From contig NC_090712.1 of the NCBI RefSeq assembly GCF_040954835.1, forward strand, positions 3,357,284 to 3,421,283: DNA of 64,000 nt. The letters run 5' to 3'. The notes under the pieces were generated by a model that saw only the letters and a list, made by a program, of their open reading frames with translations, had not been told where the DNA came from and did no database searches. This document shows, piece by piece, positions 1 through 13,400 of the stretch. The stretch comes from Lepisosteus oculatus. Taxonomy: Eukaryota; Chordata; Actinopteri; Semionotiformes; Lepisosteidae. How positions within the stretch are numbered: the stretch's first letter is position 1; each line of letters opens with the position of its first letter. The position numbers and the translations under genes were made by a program.

Positions 1-1198
1 TAAACAAAGAGGTCTGTATTTAAATAATTTGTTCACATTTACACAGCTCTGGAAGAAAACAAAGGACTTTCTGTTTGCTCAGCCAGCATAGATCTCAGTT
101 ATTATCTCATCTTATTTACATACTGTACATAAAACAGCAACGGCTTGGTGTCCAAGATATAACAGAGGAACTGTGGCAGGCCTGACTTAATAATCTGGTG
201 CCAAACTATGGATAAATATTTTGTTGTTTCCCCTCTTCTGTTGAATATGCCACTACAACCAATAAAGCAGGGCTCTCAAGCTCAGTACTTGAAGGGCACT
301 GGTGTCTTCAGCAGTCGGTCACGGAGTCTGATCACTTCATTACCGCATCGTTTCAATGTCTAATTTAATCAGGCACAAAGGTGTTTTATAGGGAACTGCA
401 CCGGTTATGAAATGAATGGTTTTGAGCAATTAACTGTAAAAGACATTAAAAAATCCTCAATATGTATAACTAGGAAGATCATGTGATGAATGTTTTCATT
501 GATTTTCGAAGTTGGAATAAAAAGCCAGAAGAGACTGGGTCGTGCAGGGACCTGTAGTGAAAGGAGACGTCTTTTCTTTCCTACCTGCTGAGCGGGAGGC
601 TCTTCCTGCAGTGCTCTCCCTGGTGAGCTGCAGAGCCGGGCCGTCCTCTGAAGAGGCAGCGGGCCTGGGCCTGGGCTGTGGGCCGTCCTGGTCCTGCAGG
701 AATGTGCTCAGGGCACGAGGCTGCAGTCTTGGCAGGGCTCTGACAGCACGCTGCCCCTTCTGCCTTTATACCAGTTTCCCTGCTGCGCTCTTCCAGGGCC
801 CATCTCTCCATAGCAAAACATGCATTTTCATAAACTCAGGGAAAAGAATCGACCGAAGGGCTGACATGAACACACGGCAGGGGAGAACACGTGTGCCAGC
901 CTCCTCAGATTTCTTTGAGATTTTGTACATGGCAAGCCAGAAGGATCCAGACAACCTCCGGCCACGGACAACACGCCACCATAAACGTGATCACAGCAAT
1001 TAAAAAGTGAAGATGAGGTTTTAAAGATCATACAGATTTCAAATATGAAGGGGTATGTAACTTCTAAAATATTTTGTGAATATACAATGGTCTGACTATG
1101 TAAAGATGTAACTGTGATTTATATTGTGGTTAGTCTTCAGCCTGACTGGGAAACAAAGGGAGTCAATAAAGTCACTACCACATATAGGACTTGACTAG
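1..1198. other. Intergenic stretch downstream of CLHC1
   Basis: No gene could be supported here. A GC-richer island at about 540-1000 gives open frames on both strands, but none has a recognisable domain, a plausible splice pattern or a family match. In the human order the neighbour on this side is RTN4, also on the minus strand, but I see no RTN4 coding sequence. The segment is probably spacer between the CLHC1 poly(A) site and the next gene's promoter. Confidence 0.5.
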
Positions 1199-1204
1199 TT
1201 TATT
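1199..1204 (-). terminator. CLHC1: Candidate poly(A) signal of CLHC1
   Basis: The plus strand reads TTTATT, which is AATAAA on the minus strand, about 245 bases past the CLHC1 stop codon. It is the first canonical hexamer downstream of the stop. No cleavage-site evidence is available from sequence alone. Confidence 0.55.
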
Positions 1205-1447
1205 ATACTATTACAGATACCAATTGAAAACTCAAAATGGAAAACAAGAAGAAAAAAAGAAATGTATTGATTATTAATTGCTAAGGTAAGATAGACATCG
1301 AGAATGTCTGGCGCTAACTGTGAAGCCTGGGCCTGATGCACAGCAGCAGAAGGAGATTACAGGGGCTGGAAGAGGCCCCCGTCTGTCCCTGCTGCAGTGT
1401 GCCGAACCTGATGTGCACCTGGAGGGCTCCCTCTGGTGGCAGCCCGC

Positions 1448-4400
1448 CTACAGGAAGACGTGCTCCATCAGCTTGGCGTCCTCGGAGTCAGGAGACAGCA
1501 GCACCGCCCCAGCCTGGGCTGACAGGATCTCAGTGATGTCCTGGGCCAGCTGAGTGTGGCTGGTTTCTCGGCACCTGTCTGCTATCTCACTCCATTCCTC
1601 GGGGGTGCAGAACACATCTTCCAGAATCATCTGCTCAAAGACGTCTTCAGTGTCACAGCAAAAAAACAAGGAAGGGACAAAGAAGGTTCAGCACAGGCCT
1701 TCTGTTATGGGCACGCAAGCACACAGTACATTAAAGTAAAAAGACAGTGTGTTTCGAAGTCACAAACGTGCAATTTATCGATCTTCAGATCTTTCACATT
1801 TGCGTTGTTTATCTGAAGAGACATGCTAGAACACTCCACACTCTCCATCTTCTTGTCTTTTCCTCCCCACACTGTCAATACAACTGCTTTATACTTCATT
1901 CATTGAAAAAGCAGCTTCTCTGCAATTGGGTGTGAAACTGATTGCAAGCAATTACTTAACTCACTTTCCTGTGCCTAATTACTAAAAAGACTAAAAGGAT
2001 AAACCCCTGCACCGGTAATTAAAATCATATCATGAATAATGAATGCCCTTCTAAAAACTGCACAGTTAAAAATGCATGAACAGAAATAACATAACAAAAA
2101 ACAAATGAGCACCAAAGAACAAGTTTGCAAAATGTTTATAAAAATCCACTTTATTTTTGTACTTTCGCATCTCTGGTGCTCCTGCTCATATATATATAAT
2201 ACAGATGGGAGAAAAGAGCTGAGTCACTCACCTCTCCCACAGGAGTGTACCCTCTCCAGCAGCTGGAAGGCGAAGGCCTTGTTGTCAGTGGAGAGGAGGG
2301 AGAGGGCAGCGAAGCCCAGGGACAGGGCTGCCGGCCTGCCGCAGTACTCCTGCGTCAGAGACCGGAGGAGGTTTGCACTGGGACACTTCCTCAGCAGGTA
2401 CAGGCAGTCATCTGGACCGGAGGAGAGAGGGGGCTTGTCCAGGTTATCTCTGCATATCTTTCCCTTCTGCGCCTCGACAGTGAAATCTTATCAGGACTGT
2501 TCACAACAGCTCTGGGTGTTTGAATATGAATGTTTTGTGCCTTGCACACTTTGGCGATTTGGAACCTGCCATCACACTGGGAGGTTCACACAGTTGTGTC
2601 ACGCCTTCATCACAACACAATCATCACCCCCTGGATAACACAACAAGTGTTTCGTGTAAGATGCTAATCGCACATGTGATTTTTGTTTGTTTTTTTTCGT
2701 CTGGCTCAGGACTCCCACATCCCGGACACAAATTATTTACCGGAATCTCCTCAATGTAGATTCTACTGGTATCATTTACTAAGATCAAAGAAATCAAACT
2801 GAAGCCATTAGGTTCAGAAGCACTTGGACTCCTTCAATATGCAGTGTAAAGGAGATCCATGCTACACAGAGCATTGCTTTTTGTAAGCAATATTTAGAAG
2901 AGTGGCCGGGTTTCTCACCATCATTTAAAAGGCCCCCTTACTGTTCTGCATTCACCAGACACAGAGCTCTGAACAGAATGAGGGCAACTCCAAAATATAA
3001 AATAATCTATGATATACATCAACCTTAATAGAGACACACTGAACTGTATTTTTACAGGAGAGTGAATTGAGGACAACCTGAGACTCCCTTACACAGCAGG
3101 GCACTTACTGGAGCAGTCTGAGCAATGTGTCCTTTTGATCCCGCCACCCTGATATCTTCTCATTACCCTACAAGAACACTTTTCCTGCAGTTTGTATCCC
3201 GCAATGGTGCATACTGTATAATCACAAGCACAGAAGGACACCACAGCATCCTAATACAGGCAACAAAAACACACCTGAACTGTTTAGTCCTCAACAAGAT
3301 ACCGAATGGGTGGAAAATATTTTAGTGTGTGTCGCAGTTAATCAACTTCAGTAATAGATAACACTCAGAATGATTAAGAACTGCGATTTTTGACTTTCAG
3401 AAAAGAATATGGGTGATTCCAATGTTAATGTGGACATAGGAACATTTCAGCCCAAAGCATAGAGCTTTTTTCTTTAAACTACAAAGTAAATCACTCATGA
3501 TAACAAAACATGTGTCTGGCACTCAAAAGCATTAAGCTATGAGAATCTAACTGATAACAGGAGGCCTAGCCCTGCACACAGCACATCTTGGGTACAGAAC
3601 AGATGGACACTGTAATCTGGGATCAATACAGGCCCCTTTTACTAGAGTCAAAATCATTATGATCAGTAGGGTGATGCTCAACAGAACCTTGAGTCTGTCC
3701 ATCCCAGTCTCTTTATCTCCCATTTAATCAGAGACAGGATACAGGGTATTGTACTGAACTAATAAACAGAGCCTTAGTAGCACCTAATATACTGAACATT
3801 TCAATATATTGCATGTAAATGTTGGGCCTGTAAAGATTAAGTTATGAACAGTCATAAAAACCAGGAGTTTAGAGCTCTTAATATATAGCATGACCATAAT
3901 GCAATACACTTTAATTTTGAATAGACTGCTGAATATTCATGAAATACCCCCAGGGACCTTATCCATGAGTGTACCGTCTGCCCTCTATATAAATGCTGCA
4001 CAGATTCATGGACAATACTGCCAGACTCTTTCAGACTTTTTGCCATTTCTCTTCCACATAAACAGGAGGGAAAGCCACACACCAGGCAGAAGGCTAGTCT
4101 GGTGAGAGAGCCTTACCCAGAGTGAAGCTCTTGCAGTGGCAGATGAACTCCATGGCCCCGCTGATCATGCCCCTCTGACACATGCACAAGGCGGCCTTCC
4201 GGCTGATGCCACACGCGTGGTACACCACCTGGGCCAGTGCCAGGCACTTGTCAGACATGTGGGGCTTCCTCTCCCCATATTCGCGGATGACATCTCCCAT
4301 CTCCTCGCAAGACGTCAGCCTGAGGAACGGGAAGAGCACAGCAGTCACGCTTCAGGCTCTTCCTCGCCTCTGGAACCTCAGCCAGGAGAGCACAGCCAAG

Positions 4401-7400
4401 TTCATGTCTTTACTTTTGTTCCTTACATTTGAAATAAAATGTCTTTTATTCATTACGATTTTTATAACCATTGCTCCCAGTGAAGCGCTGACCAGATTTT
4501 GTTTTAGGACAAATAAAATAAAGGCGACAGCAGCGTTCACAAGGGATTTTGGGAGGAGCTGTCTCATCATTCCTGCCTTGCGCCTGTTGATTGCTGGGAT
4601 TGACTCCTGCTCCCCCACTATGCTGTATTGGATAAATCAGTTAGAAAACAGATGGACGGACGTCTCATTATTCTAAACTCTAAAGCTTTGACAGTGAGAA
4701 TACAAGCAAAATAGTGACGTACACACAGTTCTTCACCTACAAAGTAGCAAATGTAGGATGATAATATGGGGGTAGCAAAAGTGACTTCCTACCATTTTTA
4801 CAGCTGGACGAAAAATCTACGAAGTGGTTAAAACAGCTACATTGGGAATCTTTTGTAAGTGCCTTAGATGTGCAATATATTTTGGCAGCTGGAAAGGAAG
4901 AAAAGCACCATCGTCTGTAAGATTCTTCAAAGCATTGTTTGAATCTTTAGTCCATAACGCCATAAAATAGTAATTAATCGAAAACTGCTTGTATAATGCT
5001 TCCTCAAGATAAGATGCATTTTGGTGTTTAACAGTAGGATTGAATGGGTTTCGAACTCCAGAGATCATGTGGGCCTTCAGTGATTTATTGAAGCAACACT
5101 GCCCCCTTTAGGGGAGATTTCAAATGGCTTGTTCCAGATTTTCAATCAAAAGATTATTGAATGAGCAGCTTTACGAAAATAGACGGATGAATTAAGCGCA
5201 TAATCTTCACCACTTTGCATATCTAATATTTCACTTTCATCTAAATTAAATTTTAATTTACAAAGGCAAAAGGCAGATTAGGAACACTTAATAGTCAATA
5301 AATTAATGATGCTAAGCAAAAACCTCCTTCTTTTATGTAAGGAAGATTGCCCAGTTACGTCTCCTTCTGTCAATGCTCCATATAGAGCAACAGTCATGCT
5401 CTTTTGATCTGTGAAGGTTTGGTTATTGCAGTGCTGTACTTGTTGTGTTGCCACAGAACACCTTACAGAAACTTCTGGTTGCTCCAAACTCAGCTGCTAG
5501 AGTTCTGTCTAGACATGCTTTCTGGTGCACATACAGTATAACCACTGTCCTGACATCCCTGCTCTGGCTTCCTGCTGAATACTGGATATCGTCTTCTAAA
5601 GCCATGAAGCAATATCTCCCTTTCCATTCCTGACCTCCTGATGAACTGCAATCCTAAATTTAGGGGTTTTTTTGTACAGGACTTTGAGATATTATTTTAT
5701 GAGAGGTGCTTTATAGAATATAGTACTATTACATGATATTTGACATTGTGTCAAGTGTTTTGCTGTTTTCTGAACAACTACCAAAACGTGCTGCCTTCTC
5801 TTAGGTAAACAAAAGATACTTTTTCATTCAAAGAATAAACTTTACTAGTTTGCGAGGAGAACATGATTGGTCCTTACAATGGGAAATTTGGCCAGGACGC
5901 CGGGGTTAAACCCCAACCCTTTTTGAGAAACACCCTGGGATTTTTAATTACCACAGAGAGTCAGGACCTCAGTCTTACATCTCATCCGAAAAGACGGCAC
6001 CTGTTTATAGTATAGTGTCCCCGTCACTATACTGGGGCATTAGGACCCACATGGACCGCAGGGTGAGCGCCCCCCGCTGGCCCCATTAACACCTCTTCCA
6101 GCAGAAGCCTTAGTTTTTCCAGGAGGTCTCCCATCCAGGTACTGACCAGGCTCACACCTGCTGAGCTACAGTAGGTTACCAGTTGTGAGTTGCAGAGTTA
6201 TATGACTGCTAGTTAGAAAACAAACTTACAGGAGTTAAATTTGGCTCCTAAACTTGACTTCAGGTGATCCTGGGTTCATCTGTGCCACTTTTTGCCTTTC
6301 ATTTTGAGGGCATATTTAAAAAGGGATGGAGTCTGTTGCAATTCATAATTGTGAAGAAACCAATAAATAAATTGCCTGTTTTTAATGGACCAATCGGCTT
6401 TTATGTAACGAATAAGTGGAGCTTAATTCTGTGCTGAGAGGTGGAAAGAACTAACATGTTTCAGCTTCTTAAAACACAAAAGCTGAATCGTGTCGCTTTC
6501 TGAGCAGCCCGACTCCTTAAATGCATCGTGCTGGCGGCTCTGCCCAGTGCCTCACCGGCGCTGGGTGATCCAGTGCGTCACCAGCTCCACGCGGCCGTGC
6601 TGCAGGGCGACCTTCACCGCCTCCAGGGACATGGCCGCCTCGGGGGGCTTCCTGGCGGCGCCGGCGGAGATCGTCAGCGCTTGGAAGAACAGCAGGAGAG
6701 GGGGGAGCTCTCCCTGGTACACGCTGGCCGCTGCAGGGAGCACACAGCACGGGCGCAGGTTTATCACACCACGCAGGCAGCGCAACAGTGCCAATGGGCT
6801 GGGCTTACGCTTGCGTCCAAGTCGGGAGCTGCATCAGCCTCAGTAGGCTGCCAAGCAACAAGTAAAGGTTTGTTCCATGCCGAAAAGAAAAGACACACAA
6901 CGTTTCGGCTGTGCAGACTTCTTCTTCGTTTTCTCCCTCAAACAACAGATGAATAATAATAATTCCTTACACTTATATAGCACTTTTCTGCAAGGCTGGA
7001 TTTTGGTGTTCGTAGGCCCGAGGCACTTTCACTCTGAAGTGTGCAAAAAGAGGGGTAAACGCCAGTTGAATGACGTCGATTGACATGATGCACTTCAAAC
7101 TATTCTAATGCTAAACCACGTGATTGATGGAGGGGAGTCGAGCCACCATCACTCCGATACTTCCAGTTTCTAGAACAGCTGCTAGATAGCGTATGATTAT
7201 CGATTTGGAGCACCTAGATCGATAGCAAGCATGTTATTTCAGCTTGTTTTTTGTTAGTCACTGGTGTTTCCCTCCTTTGTAGGCCTTTAACATTTTGTAG
7301 GCCCTAGGAACAGTGCCTACAGTGCCTAATGGGAAATCCAGCACTTCTTTTCTGGACACTCCACTCAAAGCGCTTGACCTGTAATGGGGATCCCCTCCAC

Positions 7401-10400
7401 CACCACCAGTGTGCAGCCCCACCTGGATGATGCGGCGGCAGCCGTAGCGCACCAAAGTACTCTTTCGGACAACCAGATCAAAGAAGCAAAGGGATTTATA
7501 CAGCTAACAGCTCCACATCGTCTTCCCGCATCTGAAGGAGGCTCCACAGCCGAAAAGTTGTGTCACTTTCATCCAGAGCTATGTTTGCAGCTGGGTATTT
7601 TACTGGAGGAATTCAGATGAAGTAGCTTGCCCAGGGGCACAACAGCAGCGCCTCAGCTTTGATTTGTCCCCCAGTCTTCTTAAGTTCAGAACTCCCAATC
7701 GCTGCTCCACACTGCAGCCTTTTTACTTTGACAGACTCTGCTTCATGGAGCAGAGGTGAGCTAAGCAGACAGGACAGTGGTGGTTGAATTCAGTCCCAAA
7801 GGGATCACATAACACAGCAACAGAGTGCAGGAGGTGAACATCTAACAGGTTTGCGATCAGTCTGCTTGGTGCGAATGGGCTGTTTTTTAATCACATTTGC
7901 CAGAATGAGGCTTTGCAGTGTGGAAGGCCTTTCATCCTGCTGTATGTATTTATATGTGGGTTGCAATGTTGAGCTGATCACAGAAATATGTGAATCTTAG
8001 TATGAAAATCCACCCATCATCAGTAAGGGGCTTAAGCAGGAGAGTGTTGTTTGAAGCTAAAGTCTGTCCCAGAAATACAGGGCACTGAGGCTGGACTGAG
8101 ATCACACTACTGCACTCCTCCTGGGTGGGACTGATGTCCATCACAGGATAACAGAGAGAAGGAGAGGCTAAGGCAGCCAGCATGTCTCCAAGATAAAACC
8201 CACTAGGCAAACATGCAAACTCCACACAGACAGCAGACTGGAAACCTTAACAGTGTTTAAGGGTGCTTACCTTTAAACTTCTCCATGGTCTCCATGTTCC
8301 TCAGCACTCCATAAGGGGACTTAGCTGCATGAAAAGCAGCTGCTTCGTATTTACCCGCCTCGAAGAGCTCGATGAACCTGCCAGGGAAAAACACCACCCT
8401 GTCTCACTGGAAGAACTGACGAGGGGCCACTGTGAGCTGATAAAAGACCAACGATGTAAGGTAAACAGTCATAAAAAGAAAGAATATCCATTCATTTTAT
8501 AACAGTTTCTTCCAGTTTGGGCTTGTGGAGGAGCTGGAGCCTATCCCTCTAAGGTTGCTGCTGGAAGAGGTGTTAGTGGGGCCAGCAGGGGGCGCTCACC
8601 CTGTGGTCTATGTGGGTCCTAATGCCCCAGTATAGTGACGGGGACACTATACTGTAAACAGGCGCAGTCCTTCGGATGAGACGTAAAACCGAGGTTCTGA
8701 CTCTTTGTGGTCATTAAAAATCCCAGGGTGTTACTCGAAAAGAGTAGGGGTGTCACCCCGACGTCCTGGCCAAATTTCCCATTGGCCCTTACCAATCATG
8801 GCCTCCTAATAATCCCCCTCTATGAATTGGCTTCATTACTCTGCTCTCCTCCCCACTGAGAGCTGATGTGTGGGGAGCGTTCTGGCGCACTATGGCTGCC
8901 GTCGCATCATCCAGGTGGGGCTGCACATTGGTGGTGGTGGAGGGGATCCCCATTACCTGTAAAGCGCTTTGAGTGGAGTGTCCAGAAAAGCGCTATATAA
9001 GTGTAAGCAATTATTATTATTATTACTATTATTATTATTATCCCAGCAAGCAGCGGGCACAAGGCAGGGTGCACCCTGGATGGGACAGCAGTGCTCTGCA
9101 GGGCAGACAGAGACACTCACGCCAAGGCCAGTTTTCCCAGAAGCCAGTTAACCTGCCAGTGTGTTTTTGGACTGTGGCAGGAAGCCCGTACAAGTGCAGG
9201 GAGAACATGCAGACTCCACACAGAGAGCTATGGGAGTGATCCTCAGGGCCCCAGCAGCTTGAGGCAACAATTCTGACCACTGTGCTACGATGCGAAATAA
9301 AAAAAAGATAAATATCATATCAAATGTTTAAGCTGCATGAAAATGATTCACAAGGAATTTATCTCAGGAGGAACCCAAAGGATAAATTCAAATAAACTGG
9401 CCACTGGCAATAAGAATTCGTGACTGTTTTTGTTGTTTGGGTGAGGTAGAAAACATTAACTTTGCATCATCATTTTAATTGGGATGGCAAAACAATTTCA
9501 AATATTTTTGCAGATTTCGCCGATTTTGTATTTTTATGAAATTACTTTAATCATTACTTTAAAATTTCAAATTCAATTTAAATTTCAGTTTGTGAATATA
9601 CAATATATATATACTGGATATAGTAACAGATTATTACATGGCTAAGAGGATGATGCAGTGGAGGTTATGTTTAACATGTCTTTAATTGCTTGCATTTAGA
9701 TCGAAGCCCGTTTAGAAAATAAGGTCACGAGGAACAAAGATCTGAGACACACAGGAAGAAGCTTTTGGAAACCAGCACCATGTGTGATAACCCACGTGCA
9801 ACCGTGCAGGCTGCTGTATAGCTTTCCACTGCTCAAAGAGAGAAGTCTGCAAATTAAACTGAAAAATACCTTTGCAGCCCAAGTGCAGTTCTAAATATCT
9901 ACTATCTGATCTGATGGCAGGAAAGTGAGGTTAATAAAAAAGGAAGAGAGGAAGGAGATAAAGAAACATCATTCTTGTGTACTGAGAAATGTGAAAGGGG
10001 GTACAGACTCTAGAACGTCTTACAAAACAGAAAGGATAAAATCATTAAGATCACTAGTGTTAATGAACATATAGAATATAGTTCCCCATACTACAGCTGA
10101 ATATTTTTCTAATCATTTTATATCACCCATTATGCTGAGTCTATAAAGTACCTTTCAATGTAGTCTACTAAGAGTTCAGATGTTTTGACCTTGCTGGGGT
10201 CGTCCTCCTCAAATCCAGCTGTGCCGATGTTCTGGTAGTCAGAATCACAGGCTAGGACAAAGCAGGAATAATAAACCATTATGTATGTGATCACAACATC
10301 AGGACACAAATCCACCCTCAGATTAGCAATTGGTTTAAATAAGCTGTAACCCTTGAATAGGCTGTATTTTATCAGGCTAATGACCCCCAAAAAATAATTG

Positions 10401-13400
10401 TACTTTCTCTTATTTTCAAATACACAGAAACGTCTCTCACTTCGATTCAGAAAGTCCAGTTTGTAAATGCTCAACATTTGTGTCTTAGAGCGAAGATCAA
10501 ATTTAGTTTTGCGAAGATCAAATTACATTTTTTACACTGTTATTCTTTGAAAACCTACTTGCTCCAATCATTGATAAATGACCAAAGACAGCATGTACAG
10601 ACGTCCTTATGCTAAAGCACAGCTTTTACTAGATGTTAACTTATTACATTACGGAAATGTTTTCACTATCGATGTCCAGAAGGGGATTGTTTAGAAGATC
10701 TGAAACGGGCTGTAATAGTGGTGTACGTCACTCATGGACCTGGGGTACTGTACGTCACTCATGGATCACACAGACTCTGAATGGTTACCGTGCAGCTCGG
10801 AGGCCTGATGCAGGACTGGGGACATGAAGTCCAGCAGCGGCATTCTTCCGTCAGATTTTCCCCAGCAGCTCACTGCCTCTGCCAGCAGCTTCATTTGCTT
10901 GTACCTTACGAACACCACCGAGAGAAAACAGCACGTGAGCCTAGGCTGTATTTGTAACTTGCCTTCTGAAAGAGACATCAGACTTTTCAAAAGCACTGTG
11001 CCAACAAAGGGCATTGTAAAACTTTATATCTACAGAGGAACAAGTAAATGTTAATAACATGGTGAAAATTAGAAAGAAGAATCATATCTAGGACAAATGG
11101 CAGATAGGATATAGATATGACAAATAGCACAGCTAGGGCTCACGTGGAAAATATGTAGATAGGGAACACATCCGGACAGGAAGACATATGAAAATGTGGA
11201 TTCTCCGTGGACAGCACTAAATACTTGAGGATGACTCGAACATGCTTCCCAACAACTCTGGGAAGACCATGCAAACATAGCACTGTCACCAAGGAGAGAA
11301 TAGGAAACATTTCTTTACACGAAGAGTTGTGGGTGCCTACGAAAGCTCTCCCAGCCAGGTGACTGAGGCCCAGACTCTGAGCTTGTTAAAGAAGCGACTC
11401 GTTGAAATTTTAGATCCACTTAGCTGCTGAACCACCACCATGAGCGAAACGGGCCACATGACCTCCTCTCGTCTGTACAGCACCTGAGCTTCAGCCTGTC
11501 GTTCTCGGCCGCCAGCTCATCCCTCTGCTTGAGGGTGCTCATCATCTTGAGGTCCAGGTCGGCCTTCACCTGCGCCGGGACGCACTGAGTCCTCTTCTTC
11601 TGCTGCAGCTCTGTGCGCTTCCTCTGCAGGTACTCCAGGTGCTTCGTCAGGGCCTCCGGGCGCATGGACTCCTCAAGCGACAGCCCTGTTGAGGAGAACA
11701 TGACGTTACGTCCCCTAACGGCTTTTCGTTCTGTCCGCGTCAGAAACTGTTTGCCTCAGTATTCAAATTATGTACAATTCACTCCCGTGTTCCTTTCTGC
11801 AAGACTGCATTCAACAAGCGGTAAAAATCGAATTCCACTACTAAACAACTGGGTTCTTTCAGTTGAGTTAAGGCAAGCTTTAACACAGCATCACCTAGCA
11901 ATCGTTTGCAATAATAAAAAATCAGATAGGTATAAGGTGGTAAATTAGACTTATAACCAGTTAACAGTTTTTGTTGCTTTATTTATTTCCAGTCTCCTAG
12001 CTTCATGCAGAGCAAGATGGACAACTTGAGAAAACTCATGGAGTACCAGGTATTCGCCCAACAGGCTTGACCTCGGCGCTCACAGAGGCTTCCTCTTTCA
12101 GCGAGGGGCTGGTCTCTCTCCCGGCCTGCCGGAGCTTCTCGAGCTGAGCCTGCAGTTCAGCTGTGTCTCTTTGAATGATTTCAATCCTGTTGGGAGAAGT
12201 ACAGTACATCGAGGCCAGTTAACACCTCTTTTCCTGCCTTTCCGGGGAAAGCTGGACTCCACGTGTGAATGTCCTGTAATCAGGCTCTTCCGAGCAGTGT
12301 TTGCAGACTGCGTGACCCACCTCTCCCGAAGCTGAACAGCTCTTCTCTGACAGTACATGAGTGTCGTGGGCTCGGCAGCCGTGACCTTGAGCTTCCTGTG
12401 CAGCAGCCTGGCATCTCTGTGGCTCCTCTTGATAGCACTAATGCAGCCATCGTACTCCTTCTTGATGGTGCTGAGAATGGCTTTGTAACTGGTGGCATGC
12501 TCTATGACCTGTGGAAAGCAGATTTCAATGAAATTACAACGTAGAAGGAGATAATAATAATTCCTTACACTTTTATAGCACTTTTTCTGGTCACTCAAGT
12601 CAAAGCACTTTACAGGTAATGGGGATCCCCTCCACCACCACAAGTGTGCAGTCCCAACTGGAGGATGCGTCAGCAGCCAGAGTGCACCAGTACACTCCGC
12701 ACACATCAGGGAGGAGAACAGAGTAATGAAGACAATTCAGAGGTGGGGATTTTTAGGAGGACATGATTGGTAAGGGCCAATGGGAAATTTGGCCAGCACG
12801 CCAGGGAAATACCCCTACTCTTTTCAATAAATGCCCTGGGATTTTTAATGACCACAAAGAGTCAGGACCTTGGTTTAACGTCTCATCCGAAGGACGGCGC
12901 CTTTTTACAGTACAGTGTCACAGGTCACTATACTGGGGCATTAGGAACCACACAGACCACATGGTGAGGGCCACCTGCTGGCCCCACTAACACCTCTTCC
13001 AGCAGCAGCCTTAGTTTTTCCCAGGAGGTCTCCCATCCAGGTACTGATCAGGCTCACACCTGCTGAGCTTCGGTGGGCTGCCAGCTGGGAGCTGCAGGGT
13101 GATATGGCCGCTGACAAATCTCCAGAGCTCAACAACATCTGGCTAACTGGATCACTTGGTGTGGAGGGAGAGTGTACCCCCTCAAAGAGACAAACAGATT
13201 CCGGGAAATTGCTGGGAATCTACCTTTTCAAACGCAGAGCTGTAAATGATGTAGCGCTGCTCGTCCGGCCCCTCCTTGGGACATCCTAACTTCTCCTTCT
13301 CAGACTCAATGTAGGCATACACAGCATCCAGGAAGTCTCTGTCAGAAGAGGAGATAATAGGGGGCAGGACTCTTGACTTCCTGACTGCTGTGCTGGGGGC

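Noticed and set aside
542-1003. Open frame of 153 codons near the left edge
   Set aside because: No domain, no codon bias clearly different from the local GC, overlapping frames on the other strand, and no match to the expected neighbour RTN4.
13020-13108. Possible 5S rRNA gene
   Set aside because: The similarity is real but partial and continues into a SINE body with a LINE-type tail, and there is no terminator T-run at the expected place. It is a SINE head.
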